Translations under genes and position numbers: made by a program
Part shown: positions 53,692 to 62,404 of the stretch, piece by piece
How the letters are laid out: each line of letters begins with the position of its first letter
Position numbering within the stretch: position 1 is the stretch's first letter
Assembly (NCBI GenBank): GCA_963848175.1
Contig: CAWKCO010000005.1
Span: 1-64,000, forward strand
DNA length: 64,000 nucleotides
Reading direction: 5' to 3'
Source of the DNA: JAMZMI01 sp963848175
Lineage (GTDB): Bacteria > Bacteroidota > Bacteroidia > Cytophagales > Cyclobacteriaceae
The notes under the pieces: model-generated
Seen by the model: only the letters and a program-made list of their open reading frames with translations
What the model was told of the DNA's origin: nothing
Databases searched by the model: none

Positions 53692-55296
53692 ATGAGCCCT
53701 GCTAACTATTTTAAAAAAAGTGCCCTGCACCCGTCGATCCAACAATTCATTTTAACAGTGCTGCTTGTTTTTGTTGCAGCCAATCTTAATGCTCAATCAG
53801 CAGTCCCTACCTACGAATCTTTAGGACTTTATTGGCCCGGAGTGGGTGGAGAAGGGATTAAATGCGAAGCAAAATTTCGAAAGACTGGTGCTGAGACTTG
53901 GCTTCCTGCTCATGAGCTTTGGTTTGATAATCGACCAACTTCTGAATGGCACGGACAGGAGTACCGTGGGAGTATTGTTGGTCTCGAATCAAATACAGAG
54001 TATGAGGTGATACTGCGTTTGTCCTCTGGATTACAGAAGCGAATAACTGCTAAGACTTTAACCGAACCTAATGAATTACCCGTGAAAGAAAGAGTGGTAA
54101 TTGAAAACGGGGCAGGGGGATTAGTCATTAATCGGGGAGGTGATGAGACTGGTTATATCGTTTACCACGGAAAAAATGCCACACTCACTGGTGGAAGTGC
54201 TGTCGGGATAACCATTGCGGCGGACTATGTCATTGTGAAAAACTTAACCATCTCCGATGTAGGCAAGCATGGCATTCAAATAGAAGAAGGAAGACATCAT
54301 ATCATCATAGAAAATTGCGATATAAGTATCTGGGGAGAAAACTGTGGAGAGTGGCAAGCGGAAATGAACAACGGTATCCACTCCGATGGATGTGTGAATA
54401 ATATTACCATTCAAAATTGCAAGATTCATCATCCACGATATGATGCCAATAGCTGGGCAGAGTTGCTTTGTGGTAAATCAGATGATAAACATCCTGGCGG
54501 TGCGCGGGGTATTGGTTTTCACTGTGATCAGCAAGGTGCTCAGTACCAACTTGTGATTAGAGATAATGAGATTTATTCAGATAGAGATCACATGTTCAAT
54601 GATGGAATGGGCAATAATCGCAATTTTTCCTATGCAGGTTTTCCCGGTATGGATAGCGATATCTATCGTAACAAGGTGAGTCATGTCTGGGATGATGGTT
54701 TGGAAATCGAAGGGGCGAATGTGAATGTGCGTGTTTATGAAAACGAAGTAGATACCTGTAACATCGCTTTTGGGTTGGCCACCACATCTGTGGGGCCTCT
54801 TTATGTGTTTCGTAATATTTCTCGATGGATGCAAGCCAAGCCAGGGTACGACTTTGGTTGGAGCATGTTCAAGCTGGGACTTGATGAGAAGGAGAAAAAT
54901 GAAAAATGGTATCACGGCAAAATTTATTTATACCATAACACATCCCTACAACCCCATGGTGTGAATGTGGGTATTGGCCCATCTACTCCCCGCAAGCGTC
55001 AGTATTATGTTACAAGTAGAAACAATGTACTGTGGTGTGTGGGTCAGAGCATAGCAGAGCATGCCACACTCAGTCTTCCTGATAGTGACTTGGATTATGA
55101 TCTATATAATGCGCCCATTCCTGATGGATATGAAAATCACGGCATACATGCCACTCCCATTATGGATGGGGATTGTTTGGATGTAAATTCACCCGGCTTT
55201 GATGCTGGGGTTATTATTCCCAATTTCAACGATAAAAATTCCGCATGGTCATTTTCGGGTCAAGCTCCTGATATGGGAGCTAAAGAAAATCATTAG
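53692..55296 (+). CDS. Secreted right-handed beta-helix protein, pectate-lyase-like
   Basis: A 534-residue protein with signal peptide (FILTVLLVFVAANLNAQ). Residues ~35-125 look like a fibronectin III-type module (SNTEYEVILRLSSG). From ~130 to the end it is a parallel beta-helix (YVIVKNLTISDVGKHGIQIE, HHIIIENCDISIWGENCG, NITIQNCKIHHPRYD, DIYRNKVSHVWDDGLEIEGANVNVRVYENEV). It ends in PDMGAKENH, a common finish for this fold, without a T9SS domain. It may be a lyase or a glycosidase; I see no family-defining catalytic set. Confidence 0.7.
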   Translation: MSPANYFKKSALHPSIQQFILTVLLVFVAANLNAQSAVPTYESLGLYWPGVGGEGIKCEAKFRKTGAETWLPAHELWFDNRPTSEWHGQEYRGSIVGLESNTEYEVILRLSSGLQKRITAKTLTEPNELPVKERVVIENGAGGLVINRGGDETGYIVYHGKNATLTGGSAVGITIAADYVIVKNLTISDVGKHGIQIEEGRHHIIIENCDISIWGENCGEWQAEMNNGIHSDGCVNNITIQNCKIHHPRYDANSWAELLCGKSDDKHPGGARGIGFHCDQQGAQYQLVIRDNEIYSDRDHMFNDGMGNNRNFSYAGFPGMDSDIYRNKVSHVWDDGLEIEGANVNVRVYENEVDTCNIAFGLATTSVGPLYVFRNISRWMQAKPGYDFGWSMFKLGLDEKEKNEKWYHGKIYLYHNTSLQPHGVNVGIGPSTPRKRQYYVTSRNNVLWCVGQSIAEHATLSLPDSDLDYDLYNAPIPDGYENHGIHATPIMDGDCLDVNSPGFDAGVIIPNFNDKNSAWSFSGQAPDMGAKENH

Positions 55297-55302
55297 CCGT
55301 TT

Positions 55303-55329
55303 GGTGAATGATTTTTATCACCTTTTTTT
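55303..55329 (+). terminator. Terminator after the beta-helix gene
   Basis: GGTGA and TCACC arms around a 10-nt loop, followed by seven T. Confidence 0.6.
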
Positions 55330-55640
55330 GACCAATATATTTATACGTTAAGGGAGTAGTCTCATTAATTCAAAACGGGAGGCACGTCCCCAATTAGTTA
55401 ATTTCAGACAATGATTCTTTTCTCTGATAAAAGAAGCAGGTGGCGTCTTTTCACGCTTTGCTAAAATTTTCGCTTGGTTGTTTTTTCGCTTGCAAGAAAT
55501 GGATCCAATTCGAAATGACCTACAATACATTCACAGAGAATTCTCATTCATTTGAAAAACTTCCGACCTGGTATCACAAATCAGGTGCTCTTGACTGTTA
55601 GTAAGTGTTCTATCGAAAAAGAAAAAAGAACTGCTCATCA

Positions 55641-55659
55641 TTATGTGAAAACTGCACAG
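55641..55659 (+). promoter_or_regulatory. Candidate HTCS-binding motif upstream of the 1504-residue protein
   Basis: TTATGTGAAAACTGCACAG, sharing TGTGAAAACTGCAC-type sequence with the 53627 site (GTGAAAACTGCAC identical). It is 94 bases before the start. The rest of 55330-55752 has no convincing gene; a 60-codon leftward frame there shows no family resemblance. Confidence 0.45.
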
Positions 55660-55752
55660 TTGTTTTTATGTGGATATGTCAACTTAGCTGAGTAATTGAT
55701 AAAAATTACAATAAATAAAGCGATAAAAATATTTATTAATTAATCAAACAAC

Positions 55753-58700
55753 ATGATGATGAAAAAATTACAACAATTTTGTAAAGCGTCGGTTTTTGCG
55801 TTTTTGATGTTTCCGTATCTGTTGATCGGAGCGCAATATTACGTGACACCTACAGGTACAGGAAGTCAAAGTGGAAATAACTGGAGCAATGCACTGCCAG
55901 GAAGTGCCCTTGAAGCAACCATCAATTCAATGAGTGATGGCGATCGGGTGAATATTGGTAGTGGGACTTACTCAGGATTAGGAACCATCTATATATATAC
56001 AAATGGGTCAATTTCGGCCATCAAGCAAATTGTAGGAGTAGATACAGGTGGTGGCTTGCCTCTATTTCAAGGGACATGGAGTGAAACTGCTCCTGCTTCT
56101 GGAGAAAATGGTTTTGCATTTTCAAACGGATCATCAAACTGGTTATTGAAAGATATCCGTATGAAGAAGTTCCTAAACGCTGTAACCACTTTAAGTGACG
56201 GAGTTAACGACAATATAACAATTGATAATGTGGATACCGAAACCACGCGACATGGTTTTTATTTGACAAGTGTTCAGAACAGTGAGTTTACTAATTTGGA
56301 TATAATCAGATACTCAAAAAAAGGTCTGAGATTTGAAGCCAATTGTAGCAATAACATTGTGACCAATAGTGTGGCTGATGCATCAGATGGAGACGACAAT
56401 TGGTTTAACTTCACTGAACCTATCCCTATGGGTTTTTTCTGTGGTGATCATCCAGATACCCACGATATTACATTTGAGAATTGCACTACCATGAATAATA
56501 AAAGGAACAATCAGACAGGTTACCCCAATGGAGATGGGTTTTGTAATGAAAAGGAGAACTACAATATCTCTTATATAAAATGCATTTCATATAATAACAC
56601 TGATGCTGGTTTTGATTGCAAAGGCGACAACACCCTTTTTCAGGATTGTATTTCGTTCAATAACTACCGTAACTATCGCTATTGGGATCATGTTGGCTAC
56701 TTGACCAACTCCATGAGTGGATTCGCATATGATGCAGGCATCTGGGTACACGGTACGCTCAATGTAGAAAACACCACCTTAGTTGGTAATGGCAAGGTGG
56801 TAGGATATGATGTGTCGGGCGGCACAGCCAATTTCTCCAATTCCATTTTTTGGCAAACAGGAACTACGCCTAGTTGTGGTAGCTGTACTTATACTGATCC
56901 TAATTTTGTCAATCCAGTAGGTATTTACTGGAATGGAACCCCACCTGATGCCTATAACAGTCAGGCCTTTCCTACAAAAGGGTATTTTTATCAATCTCCG
57001 AGTGCACTTCCAGTTATCTCGAGCATTTCAGCCAGCCCAACAAGTGGTAATACGCCATTGCCTGTTTCTTTCAATGTAACTGCCTCAGATCCTGATGGCA
57101 CGGTAGTGGCTTATGATTGGGATTTTGGTGATGGAGGAACTTCCTCACAGGAAGACCCATCCTATACATTCAATTCTCCAGGGACTTTCTTAGTAGAAGT
57201 AACTGCTACTGACAACACAGGACAAGAGCAGACTGCTACCGTAACAGTGACAGTTTCAGGAAACTATCCTCCGATTGTATCACTTGTTTCACCAGAAGGC
57301 GGAGTGAGATATGCGGCTGGTAGTTCTGTTACTTTGGTAGCAGACGCCAGTGACGATGATGGTACCGTAACCAAAGTGGAGTTTTATAATGGAACTACCA
57401 AAGTAGGTGAGGATACAAGTGCGCCATTTGAGCAGACAATAAGTAGTCTATCTGCTGGGGTTACAAATTTTTCAGCAATTGCTATAGACAATCAAAATGC
57501 AACAAAGACTGCATATCTTGACGTGGAGGCATTATCCAATGCAACCACAGGCATAATAGGTATCACAACCCCTCCGACTATAGATGGTAATAAAGATAAT
57601 CTTTGGAATAGCATTCCGACAAATTCATTGAACAACGTAACTACAGGATCGATCTCAGGGTCGTCGGATCTTTCTGCTACTTGGCAAGCAGCATGGGATG
57701 AAACCAATCTTTACGTGTTTTTTGATGTGACTGATGATGTTATTTCCAGCGATTTGGGTTCTGATTTTTGGAACGATGATGCAGTGGAAGTTTACATTGA
57801 TGTGAACTATGATCACGGAACATCTTATGGATCTGGTGATGCTCAATTAGTATTCAGATACAATGATGCCACGGTGAGAGGAAATGGTAGCTGGGTGGGT
57901 GCTAACTTTGCGCAAGCCAATACAGCTTCAGGTTATGCTATGGAAATAGAGATACCATGGGCTGCTCTGGGAGTCAATGCACAATCCGGCATGCTTCATG
58001 GAATCGATTTTGCAGTAGGTGATGACGATACTGGAGGGAATAGAGAAGGAAAAATCGCTTGGAGTGCTACCACAGATGTTGGGTATAATAATCCGTCTGT
58101 ATTCGGATTGGGCGAACTCACTGGAACTGGTGGACAAAACATAAATTACGCTTATCCAAATGGAGTGGCTTTTAATCTGCCAGGAAGACTTGAGATGGAG
58201 AATTATGATACAGGAGGTGCTGGAGTTTCTTATTATGATAGTTCCAGTGGCAACTCAGGTGGAGGTTGTCGATCAGAAGATGTAGATTTTTCAGGTAGCG
58301 GCAATTGTCAGCTTGGATGGGTAACTGCTGGAGAATGGCTGGAGTACACCGTGAATGTACAAACCGCAGGTAACTATACCCTGGATGTAAGATTTTCTAC
58401 ACCCCAAAACAGTAGAAATTTTGAAATTGTTTCTGATAAAGCAGGAGCTACCTCTGGAAACATTAGTCTTACCAATACGGGAGATTGGAATAATTATGCT
58501 ACAAAAACCGTCACCGGGGTTGCTTTAAGTGCAGGTGTTCAGACCCTTCGTTTCAATTTGCTTACTTCAAGTTTTAACCTGGACTATGTTGATTTTACGT
58601 TGGAGACTAGCACGGTTTCAGTAACGGGTATTTCCGTTTCTCCAAGTACGGCTTCTGTGGCAGTGGGTGCTACTCAAGCACTTAGTGCGACTATATCGCC

Positions 58701-60267
58701 TTCCAACGCTACCAATCAAGGCGTGAGTTGGAGCTCAAGTAATACAGGAGTGGCCACTGTCAATAGCAGCGGAGTAGTGACAGGTGTTTCCACTGGTAGT
58801 GCTACCATTACTGCAACATCCAATGATGGAAGCTTTATCGCAAATAGTGCTATTACAGTAACAGCCCCAGCTCCGAGCAATTTGGTTGTGAACCCAGGTT
58901 TTGAAACTGGTTCCGTTACTTCGCCATGGACAAAATGGGCTGGTGGTTCAAGTACTATTTTAATAAGTACAACCAATGCAAATCAAGGCACTTACTCTGC
59001 CGTGTTAAATACTTCTTCGGGTGGGGGTACGAATTTGGGACAAGTGATCAACGTATCTCCTAATACCACCTATACGCTTTCAGCTTATGTCAAAAATAGC
59101 AGCAGTGCTACAACATTTCTTGGTGTGAAAAACCATGGTAATGCGGAAGCTAGTACTTCTTATACAAGTACGAGCTATGGTCAAGCTCAGGTGACGTTCG
59201 TTACAGGAAGCTCAGCCACCACCGCAGAAATATTCATATGGAAAAATGCCAGTACTGGTACTGCCTGGGTCGATGATTTTTCTTTAGTCGTTGGGAGCAG
59301 TACTATTTCTGTTACGGGTATCTCTGTTTCTCCTAGCACAGTTTCTGTGTTAGTAGGAGCAACTCAGACACTCAGTGCAACCATAGCACCTTCCAATGCA
59401 ACCAACCAAGGAGTGAGCTGGAGTTCTAACAACACATCCGTCGCTACAGTAAACAGCAGTGGAGTGGTAACGGGAGTTTCAGCTGGAACGGCGACTATCA
59501 CTGCAACTTCTAACGATGGCAATTTTACTGCAAATAGTACCATAACTGTAACAGCACCATCTGGCAACAATCTTGTTTCAAATCCAGGTTTTGAAAATGG
59601 ATCCGTAGGATCGCCTTGGTATGTATGGAAAGGAGGTACGAGTTACGTCGCGATAAGTACTTCGAATGTAAATCATGGTACTTATTCAGCAGAGTGCAAT
59701 ACTTCTGGTGGAGGTGGTACTTATCTATCACAAGTTATTAGTGTCTCTCCAAATACCTCATACACCCTGTCGTGTGCTATTAAAAACAGCACAAGTGGCA
59801 TTACCTACTTAGGAGTAAAGAACCATGGCTACCCAGAAGCAAGCACAACATATACCAGCACAGCTTATGGACAGGCTCAAATGAATTTTACTACGGGAAG
59901 TTCTGCTACCACTGCTGAAATCTTTATCTGGAAAAACACGGGTACTGGCTCAGCATGGATAGATGATTTCAGTCTTGTACAAACTTCTGGTTCAAGATTT
60001 GCGGGACGTGAAGATGCTTTGGGTCAATCTCCAGAGATTGTACTTTACCCTACGCTGGCTCAAGAAACCATACAATTGAAGTTGGGCGATAGAATTAAAA
60101 ATGACCTAGAGTACAAGATCATGGATAATTCAGGGCGTATGGTGAATGCAGGTACACTACTTAGAGAAAATCCAAAACTTGATGTAAGCACATTTGGTAA
60201 GGGTATGTATTTTATCCAAATAAATTCTGGCTCAAAAATTCATAATCTAAGATTTATCAAACAATAG
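55753..60267 (+). CDS. Giant T9SS-secreted beta-helix protein with PKD, CBM9, CBM6, Big2 and CBM4/9-like modules
   Basis: A 1504-residue protein with signal peptide (FAFLMFPYLLIGAQ). Approximate order: parallel beta-helix 25-415, with NGDGFCNEKE...CISYNNTDAGFDCKGDN paralogous to the lyase-like segment of the gene at 29231; PKD (~420-510, YDWDFGDGGTSSQEDP); Ig-like (~512-598); CBM9-like (~600-790); CBM6-like (~800-950, GRLEMENYDTGG, CQLGWVTAGEWLEYTVNV, NLDYVDF); then two copies of a Big2 plus CBM4/9-like unit (954-1183 and 1184-1413); and a T9SS type A domain (VLYPTLAQETIQLKLGD). It is probably a surface or secreted polysaccharide lyase-like enzyme with many binding modules. A strong terminator follows. 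Confidence 0.85.
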   Translation: MMMKKLQQFCKASVFAFLMFPYLLIGAQYYVTPTGTGSQSGNNWSNALPGSALEATINSMSDGDRVNIGSGTYSGLGTIYIYTNGSISAIKQIVGVDTGGGLPLFQGTWSETAPASGENGFAFSNGSSNWLLKDIRMKKFLNAVTTLSDGVNDNITIDNVDTETTRHGFYLTSVQNSEFTNLDIIRYSKKGLRFEANCSNNIVTNSVADASDGDDNWFNFTEPIPMGFFCGDHPDTHDITFENCTTMNNKRNNQTGYPNGDGFCNEKENYNISYIKCISYNNTDAGFDCKGDNTLFQDCISFNNYRNYRYWDHVGYLTNSMSGFAYDAGIWVHGTLNVENTTLVGNGKVVGYDVSGGTANFSNSIFWQTGTTPSCGSCTYTDPNFVNPVGIYWNGTPPDAYNSQAFPTKGYFYQSPSALPVISSISASPTSGNTPLPVSFNVTASDPDGTVVAYDWDFGDGGTSSQEDPSYTFNSPGTFLVEVTATDNTGQEQTATVTVTVSGNYPPIVSLVSPEGGVRYAAGSSVTLVADASDDDGTVTKVEFYNGTTKVGEDTSAPFEQTISSLSAGVTNFSAIAIDNQNATKTAYLDVEALSNATTGIIGITTPPTIDGNKDNLWNSIPTNSLNNVTTGSISGSSDLSATWQAAWDETNLYVFFDVTDDVISSDLGSDFWNDDAVEVYIDVNYDHGTSYGSGDAQLVFRYNDATVRGNGSWVGANFAQANTASGYAMEIEIPWAALGVNAQSGMLHGIDFAVGDDDTGGNREGKIAWSATTDVGYNNPSVFGLGELTGTGGQNINYAYPNGVAFNLPGRLEMENYDTGGAGVSYYDSSSGNSGGGCRSEDVDFSGSGNCQLGWVTAGEWLEYTVNVQTAGNYTLDVRFSTPQNSRNFEIVSDKAGATSGNISLTNTGDWNNYATKTVTGVALSAGVQTLRFNLLTSSFNLDYVDFTLETSTVSVTGISVSPSTASVAVGATQALSATISPSNATNQGVSWSSSNTGVATVNSSGVVTGVSTGSATITATSNDGSFIANSAITVTAPAPSNLVVNPGFETGSVTSPWTKWAGGSSTILISTTNANQGTYSAVLNTSSGGGTNLGQVINVSPNTTYTLSAYVKNSSSATTFLGVKNHGNAEASTSYTSTSYGQAQVTFVTGSSATTAEIFIWKNASTGTAWVDDFSLVVGSSTISVTGISVSPSTVSVLVGATQTLSATIAPSNATNQGVSWSSNNTSVATVNSSGVVTGVSAGTATITATSNDGNFTANSTITVTAPSGNNLVSNPGFENGSVGSPWYVWKGGTSYVAISTSNVNHGTYSAECNTSGGGGTYLSQVISVSPNTSYTLSCAIKNSTSGITYLGVKNHGYPEASTTYTSTAYGQAQMNFTTGSSATTAEIFIWKNTGTGSAWIDDFSLVQTSGSRFAGREDALGQSPEIVLYPTLAQETIQLKLGDRIKNDLEYKIMDNSGRMVNAGTLLRENPKLDVSTFGKGMYFIQINSGSKIHNLRFIKQ
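58612..59301 (+). repeat. Tandem coding repeat, unit 1 (Big2 + CBM4/9-like)
   Basis: 690 bp encoding TVSVTGISVSPST ... WVDDFSLVVGSS. The protein is very similar to unit 2, while the DNA differs at many third positions, so the duplication is not recent or has been recoded by drift. Confidence 0.85.
59302..59991 (+). repeat. Tandem coding repeat, unit 2 (Big2 + CBM4/9-like)
   Basis: Encodes TISVTGISVSPST ... WIDDFSLVQTSG, a direct copy of the preceding 690-bp unit. Confidence 0.85.
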
Positions 60268-60301
60268 TCGTTTGATTATTAGCAACTGGCTATTGTAATG
60301 C

Positions 60302-60335
60302 AAAAAGGAGACTCCTACATAGGAGTCTCCTTTTT
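60302..60335. terminator. Strong bidirectional-type terminator
   Basis: A perfect 16-bp inverted repeat with a 2-nt centre: five A, GGAGACTCCTA, CA, TAGGAGTCTCC, five T. The gap up to 60619 contains no gene. Confidence 0.92.
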
Positions 60336-60619
60336 AACCTGATTGTTCTTTACCCGAAATGATCAGGATAAAGCATGAAAAAAAATGTAAAAATTATAAA
60401 GGTAAGAATCAGCTATGTGTTTAAAGTCATCTCAATTTTTGGGGTGGCTTTTTTTGCTTATAAGACTATATTGATGTCATTATTTTTAGAGATGCGATTT
60501 TTTGCACAATGCTTTCCAAAAAAAGAATGCTCGAAATATCTCTAAGGTGTTTTCTTGCATCATAAATCTGTTAAGGTCATTTTATCAATGCAACAGTGAA
60601 TATAATTAACCCAATCAGT

Positions 60620-62242
60620 ATGAAAATTTTTAGAATAATAACAATGATCGTCTTGGTGTGGGCTACATCCTGTAATCAAAACAACAGAGATTTGGGATTT
60701 GTGGACGCGCCAATCAAAGCTCCATTTGTAGGGATAGATACCCTGTCTACCAACGACTGGTGGAATAGAGGCAAAAGTGAAATCATCGATCTCAAAGTAA
60801 AGAGAAGTGAAGTAGTAGCGTTTGGTCTTTATACCGTTTCCAATAACGTGCTGAAGTTGTCAGCACAGCTTTTTCCACTTTACCCGAAGGAATCACGTCA
60901 GGTAAGATTGGAACTTGAGCAAGATGGGCAATGGAATGAAATTGCGTACCAAAATGTAAATGAACTGGGTTGGAGTACCACGTTTCGTATAGAAAACTGG
61001 GACGATTCCAAGGATGTCTCCTACCGACTTTTACATGGCGATAGTGCGTCATTTCAAGGGCTAATCAGAAAATCTGCTAATGACAAAGAAGAAATTTCAT
61101 TAGCTGCACTCTCTTGCAATAGCAACAAGGATAGAGGAGATAGAGAAAGTTATGTTCGAAACATTTCCTTCCAAAACCCTGATTTGATATTCTTTGCTGG
61201 TGATCAGTCTTACGATCATACCGAGCATACCGCCTCTTGGCTTAAGTTTGGAATGCAGTTTAGAGAGCTGTTTAGAAATAGGCCGTGTATTACTATTCCT
61301 GATGATCACGATATAGGGCAAGGTAACCTATGGGGTGAAAATGGGAAGAAATCCATGTCTGATGCAGGTGATGATGGCGGATATTTTTATCATCCAGAAT
61401 ATGTGAAAATGGTGGAAAGATGCCAAACTTCACATTTACCAGATCCATATGATGCGACTCCATTAGAGCAGGGAATAGGTGTTTACTATACCAATTTGAA
61501 TATCGGTGGGGTTGATTTTGCGATTATTGAAGATAGAAAATTTAAAACTGGACCAAAGGGCAAAATACCTCAACAAGGGCCAAGACCCGATCATATTCGT
61601 AATCCAGATTATGATCCTGCTTCTGTAGATGTTCCAGGACTTAAATTACTAGGAGATCGTCAATTGGCATTCTTAGAGGAATGGGGAACCAAACCTGCTC
61701 CTTTCAAAGCAGTACTTTCACAAACAGGGTTTTGTGGAGGAGCGCATCTTCATGGCGATACCACCAACAGGCTCCATGCCGATATGGACTCCAATGGCTG
61801 GCCACAAACAGGAAGAAACAAGGCTGTGGAACTAATTCAAAAAGCCAATGCAGTCCATATAGCCGGAGATCAGCACATTACTACGCTACTTCAACACGGT
61901 ACGGATGAATACGAAAATGGACCTTGGGCGTTTGTAGTGCCAGCTATTGTGAATGATTATTATAGTCGCTGGTGGTGGCCTGCTGATGAAAAAGCAGGCG
62001 AAAATAGCAATGGAATATTACCATGGACTGGTCGCTATTTAGATGGCTTTAATAACAAAATCACCATGCATGCTTATGCCAATCCAGACAGCCATTCCAA
62101 TGGTGCTGGTTATGGACTTATTCGATTCAATAAAACAAGCAATGAAGTCACTTTCGAGTGTTGGCCAAGATTTGTGGATGTGAGCAAGGAAGGAGCTGAA
62201 CAGTTTACGGGTTGGCCTTTTACTATTTCGTTATCGAAATAG
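60620..62242 (+). CDS. PhoD-like metallophosphatase lipoprotein
   Basis: About 540 residues from ATG 60620 (MKIFRIITMIVLVWATSC, lipobox ATSC); the GTG at 60596 would spoil the signal. The PhoD-type dinuclear metal motifs are present: ALSCNSNKDRGD, DLIFFAGDQSYDH, CITIPDDHDIGQGN and AVHIAGDQH, with a histidine-rich AHLHGDTTN between. It is probably a periplasm- or surface-facing phosphoesterase. A phosphatase at the end of a PUL could remove phosphate from the glycan or serve phosphate scavenging. It has its own terminator. Confidence 0.8.
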   Translation: MKIFRIITMIVLVWATSCNQNNRDLGFVDAPIKAPFVGIDTLSTNDWWNRGKSEIIDLKVKRSEVVAFGLYTVSNNVLKLSAQLFPLYPKESRQVRLELEQDGQWNEIAYQNVNELGWSTTFRIENWDDSKDVSYRLLHGDSASFQGLIRKSANDKEEISLAALSCNSNKDRGDRESYVRNISFQNPDLIFFAGDQSYDHTEHTASWLKFGMQFRELFRNRPCITIPDDHDIGQGNLWGENGKKSMSDAGDDGGYFYHPEYVKMVERCQTSHLPDPYDATPLEQGIGVYYTNLNIGGVDFAIIEDRKFKTGPKGKIPQQGPRPDHIRNPDYDPASVDVPGLKLLGDRQLAFLEEWGTKPAPFKAVLSQTGFCGGAHLHGDTTNRLHADMDSNGWPQTGRNKAVELIQKANAVHIAGDQHITTLLQHGTDEYENGPWAFVVPAIVNDYYSRWWWPADEKAGENSNGILPWTGRYLDGFNNKITMHAYANPDSHSNGAGYGLIRFNKTSNEVTFECWPRFVDVSKEGAEQFTGWPFTISLSK

Positions 62243-62308
62243 TGATTTGGTATCTGTATTTGCTCTTCAGTAGTTAATAAATAAAATCAATCAGCTGTGT
62301 TTAGCGTT

Positions 62309-62348
62309 AAAATCGGGTGACGGCTCTTTCGGTCACTCGATTTTTTTT
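62309..62348 (+). terminator. Terminator after the PhoD-like gene
   Basis: AAAATCGGGTGAC and GTCACTCGATTTT form a 13-bp stem with one G-T wobble and a 10-nt loop, followed by further T. Confidence 0.88.
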
Positions 62349-62373
62349 ATTAGTATAAATAATTATTATTATT

Positions 62374-62397
62374 GCATTTGGGAACGTTCCCAAATGC
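62374..62397. promoter_or_regulatory. LacI-type operator at the lacI-family gene
   Basis: A perfect 24-bp palindrome: GCATTTGGGAAC followed by its exact complement, with core GGGAACGTTCCC. It ends 7 bases before the regulator's TTG start, indicating autorepression. The same core recurs at 63431-63442. Confidence 0.9.
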
Positions 62398-62404
62398 TTG
62401 ATAA

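Noticed and set aside
55348..55530. 60-codon leftward open frame in the gap before the giant protein
   Set aside because: No family resemblance; it lies in the expected leader/promoter region of the next gene.
60480..60515. Fifth copy of the GGTGAAAAnTGCAC motif before the PhoD-like gene
   Set aside because: Only the TTGCACA end and three further bases agree with the other four sites.
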